Source: Synergistales bacterium (lineage in GTDB: Bacteria > Synergistota > Synergistia > Synergistales > Aminobacteriaceae). Taken from it: 8,372 nucleotides of DNA. Every line of letters starts with the position of its first letter. Position 1 is the first letter of the stretch. The stretch is taken from positions 1 through 8,372 of the forward strand of contig BNVH01000110.1 in assembly GCA_025997955.1 (NCBI GenBank). The letters run 5' to 3'. Both the position numbers and the translations under genes were made by a program. The notes below the pieces were generated by a model. The model was not told where the DNA came from. It saw only the letters and a program-made list of their open reading frames with translations, and did not search any database. Shown piece by piece: positions 7,439 to 8,372 of the stretch.

Positions 7439-7648
7439 AACTTGGCGGTCGGGCAGACCGTGTCAGCTTGTGGAGAGATAGTGAGACCTGGGGGAATAGG
7501 GCGTTGGCTCGTAGCCGTAAAATTCCCCACTGTGGGGATATACGATGCGAAAACCAAGCTCAAAACCCTCTGGGCGATCTCTGTGAAGCAAGAACCCGCC
7601 CGTAGTCCACAAATCATCGTGATACTGACGGGAATCCCCTCACTTTAG
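7439..7648 (+). pseudogene. tnpB: TnpB C-terminal tail remnant
   Basis: Reads LAVGQTVSACGEIVRP, then SVKQEPARS, then TGIPSL and a TAG at 7646-7648. This is the variable tail that follows the zinc finger in many IS605 OrfB/TnpB proteins. The RuvC nuclease core and the zinc-finger cysteines are absent, and a TAA at 7436-7438 closes the frame just upstream. It cannot encode a working nuclease. It probably persists because the same DNA encodes the overlapping right end and guide-RNA scaffold. Confidence 0.72.
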
Positions 7649-7665
7649 GGAGGGGAGGATGTCAA
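7439..7665 (+). ncRNA. putative omega RNA (TnpB guide RNA) scaffold, right end
   Basis: In TnpB elements the RNA that guides the nuclease is transcribed across the tnpB 3' end and the right end, with the guide taken from the flanking DNA. This segment holds matching structure: a TCCCCA/TGGGGA hairpin at 7524-7538 and the terminal TCCCCTC/GAGGGGA hairpin at 7635-7656 just before the right boundary. The guide would begin at 7666 in dctM. No promoter was identified and expression is unknown. The 3' end is best supported; the 5' limit is arbitrary. Confidence 0.5.
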
Positions 7666-8247
7666 CAGTGCGACTTTTCCGTGCGTCCGGGCCGGATCGA
7701 GCGAGGTCGGGGAATAAAAAACGCTTCCCTTTCGAATGAGCCACAGCGCCATAAAAATATAGGACAGCATTGTCAACACGCCGACAGGAGCGATATAGAG
7801 TAGCGTGTCGCCGACCGAAGCGCCCGTGGCTACACCATAGAGCACACACAGAATGCTCGGCGGAATCAGAACGCCCAGTGTGCCTCCTACCGCCTGAAGA
7901 ACAGCAGCGTACCCGGCCTCATAGCCTTCTTTGAGCATTTCGGGGTACATAATTTTCCCTATCGCCACCGTGGTCGCGTAGGATGAACCGGAAATCGCGC
8001 CGAAAAAAGCGCAAGAGACCATCGTGATAACGGCCATGCTGCCTCGCATCCAACCCAGCAGACTTCTGGCAAAGCTAACGATTCGTTTGGAAATTCCGCC
8101 TTGCAGCATCAACTCACCGGCCATGAAAAAGAACGGAATGGCAAGCAGTGGAAAGTTGTCGTTGGCGGAGTAAAGGCGCTGCACGATCACATGCATCTTG
8201 CTGCCCGTCTCTATGATGGCGGCGAAGGAAGCCAACAAAATGGATAG
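7666..8247 (-). pseudogene. dctM: TRAP transporter large permease DctM, N-terminal part (both ends interrupted)
   Basis: N-terminal half of the DctM permease, the channel-forming sodium-coupled subunit of a TRAP transporter. Landmarks are NDNFPLLAIPFFFMAGELM, FFGAISGSSYATTVAIG (the first helical-hairpin, sodium-site region) and GGTLGVLIPPSI. The longest start-to-stop reading runs 8238 (TTG) to 7645, but its last seven residues, LTSSPP and neighbours, are element sequence. The family-like frame continues upstream of that TTG as LSIL to 8247, where a second element copy cuts it off, so roughly the first 20-30 residues lie elsewhere. Together the two fragments make about 408 residues of a protein usually near 425-430. 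As arranged no complete permease can be made; a truncated membrane fragment is possible but lacks a visible ribosome binding site. Confidence 0.88.
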
Positions 8248-8372
8248 TTGACATCCTCCCCTCCCTAAAGTGAGGGGATTCCCGTCAGTACCACGATGAT
8301 TTGTGGACTACGGGCGGGTTCTTGCTTCACAGAGATCGCCCAGAGGGTTTTGAGCTTGGTTTTCGCATCGTA
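8248..8372 (-). mobile_element. second IS200/IS605-type element, right end only (runs off window)
   Basis: Reverse complement of the right end of the 7331-7665 element, ending in the same GGATGTCAA at its dctM junction (8248). It contains the same TnpB tail coding (with I to V at the single difference) and the same terminal hairpin. The left end and any tnpB lie beyond the window, so it may be a full element or another deleted one. It points the same way as dctM, opposite to the first copy. Confidence 0.85.

Larger units (their letters stand above)
7331..7665 (+). mobile_element. non-autonomous IS200/IS605-type (TnpB) element inserted in dctM
   Basis: A 335-bp element oriented on the plus strand. 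It begins after TTTTAT in dctM with two hairpins typical of a left end and carries the C-terminal tail of tnpB. It closes with GAATCCCCTC...GGGGAGGATGTCAA, a right-end pattern I recognise from this family. There is no tnpA and almost no tnpB, so any movement would need proteins in trans. The boundaries were deduced two ways: the right end matches the second copy up to the last shared bases at 7666, and deleting 335 bp restores the dctM frame. Because a C occurs at both 7331 and 7666, the element could equally be 7332-7666. There is no target duplication, as expected for this family. TTTTAT on the left is the likely target motif. Internal deletion falls near 7425-7440. Confidence 0.82.
7541..8372. 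repeat. inverted pair of right-end copies flanking the dctM 5' part
   Basis: Bases 7541-7666 and the reverse complement of 8247-8372 match at 125 of 126 positions; the one difference is A at 7622 against G. They enclose about 580 bases of dctM as an inverted repeat. The repeat probably continues past the window end, since 8372 corresponds to an interior point of the first copy. Confidence 0.95.

Noticed and set aside
7327..7617. Minus-strand 96-codon open frame inside the insertion element
   Set aside because: Opposite to the recognised TnpB tail and hairpin ends; no family likeness.
7541..8372. CRISPR-like or composite-transposon structure
   Set aside because: Only two copies, inverted, far apart, and enclosing part of a host gene; the sequence matches IS200/IS605 right ends.

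Overview
The window carries an ordinary chromosomal gene block on the left and a broken transporter locus full of insertion-sequence remnants on the right. The gene content (an hpt fragment next to ftsH, a stand-alone MOSC protein, a P-loop PEP carboxykinase, an AAA/DUF4143 ATPase and a TRAP transporter) suggests an anaerobic, amino-acid or organic-acid using bacterium. Synergistota is my best guess, with a Clostridia-like lineage as the alternative. This is inference from gene content and protein style, not a database match.

Left half, plus strand. Bases 1-114 read on the minus strand as the C-terminal part of hypoxanthine phosphoribosyltransferase (hpt), broken off where ftsH begins. Then come ftsH (membrane AAA protease), a MOSC-domain protein 5 bases downstream, and pckA (PEP carboxykinase) with a strong ribosome binding site. 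A perfect GC-rich terminator ends this unit at about 4265-4293.

Middle. An AT-rich 14-bp inverted repeat (4298-4343) precedes an AAA ATPase with a DUF4143 C-terminus (4386-5609). About 220 bases with no assignable gene follow, then a terminator that serves the convergent minus-strand unit.

Right half, minus strand. A metallo-beta-lactamase-fold hydrolase (5870-6637) lies 48 bases downstream of a TRAP-transporter large permease gene (dctM). dctM is interrupted twice. At 7331-7665 sits a 335-bp derivative of an IS200/IS605 (TnpB-type) element. It has lost tnpA and nearly all of tnpB but keeps a left end with two hairpins, the tnpB C-terminal tail and the right end, where such elements encode their guide (omega) RNA. 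Removing exactly 335 bp restores the dctM reading frame across the junction. At 8248 a second right end, differing at 1 of 126 compared bases, enters in the opposite orientation and runs off the window. The 5' part of dctM is therefore flanked by inverted repeats, and its first roughly 20-30 codons are missing.

The most interesting signals are the clean orphan omega-RNA-bearing element in dctM with its inverted partner, and the inverted hpt fragment fused to the start of ftsH, which is either a real rearrangement or a chimeric contig end. No tRNA, rRNA or CRISPR array was seen.
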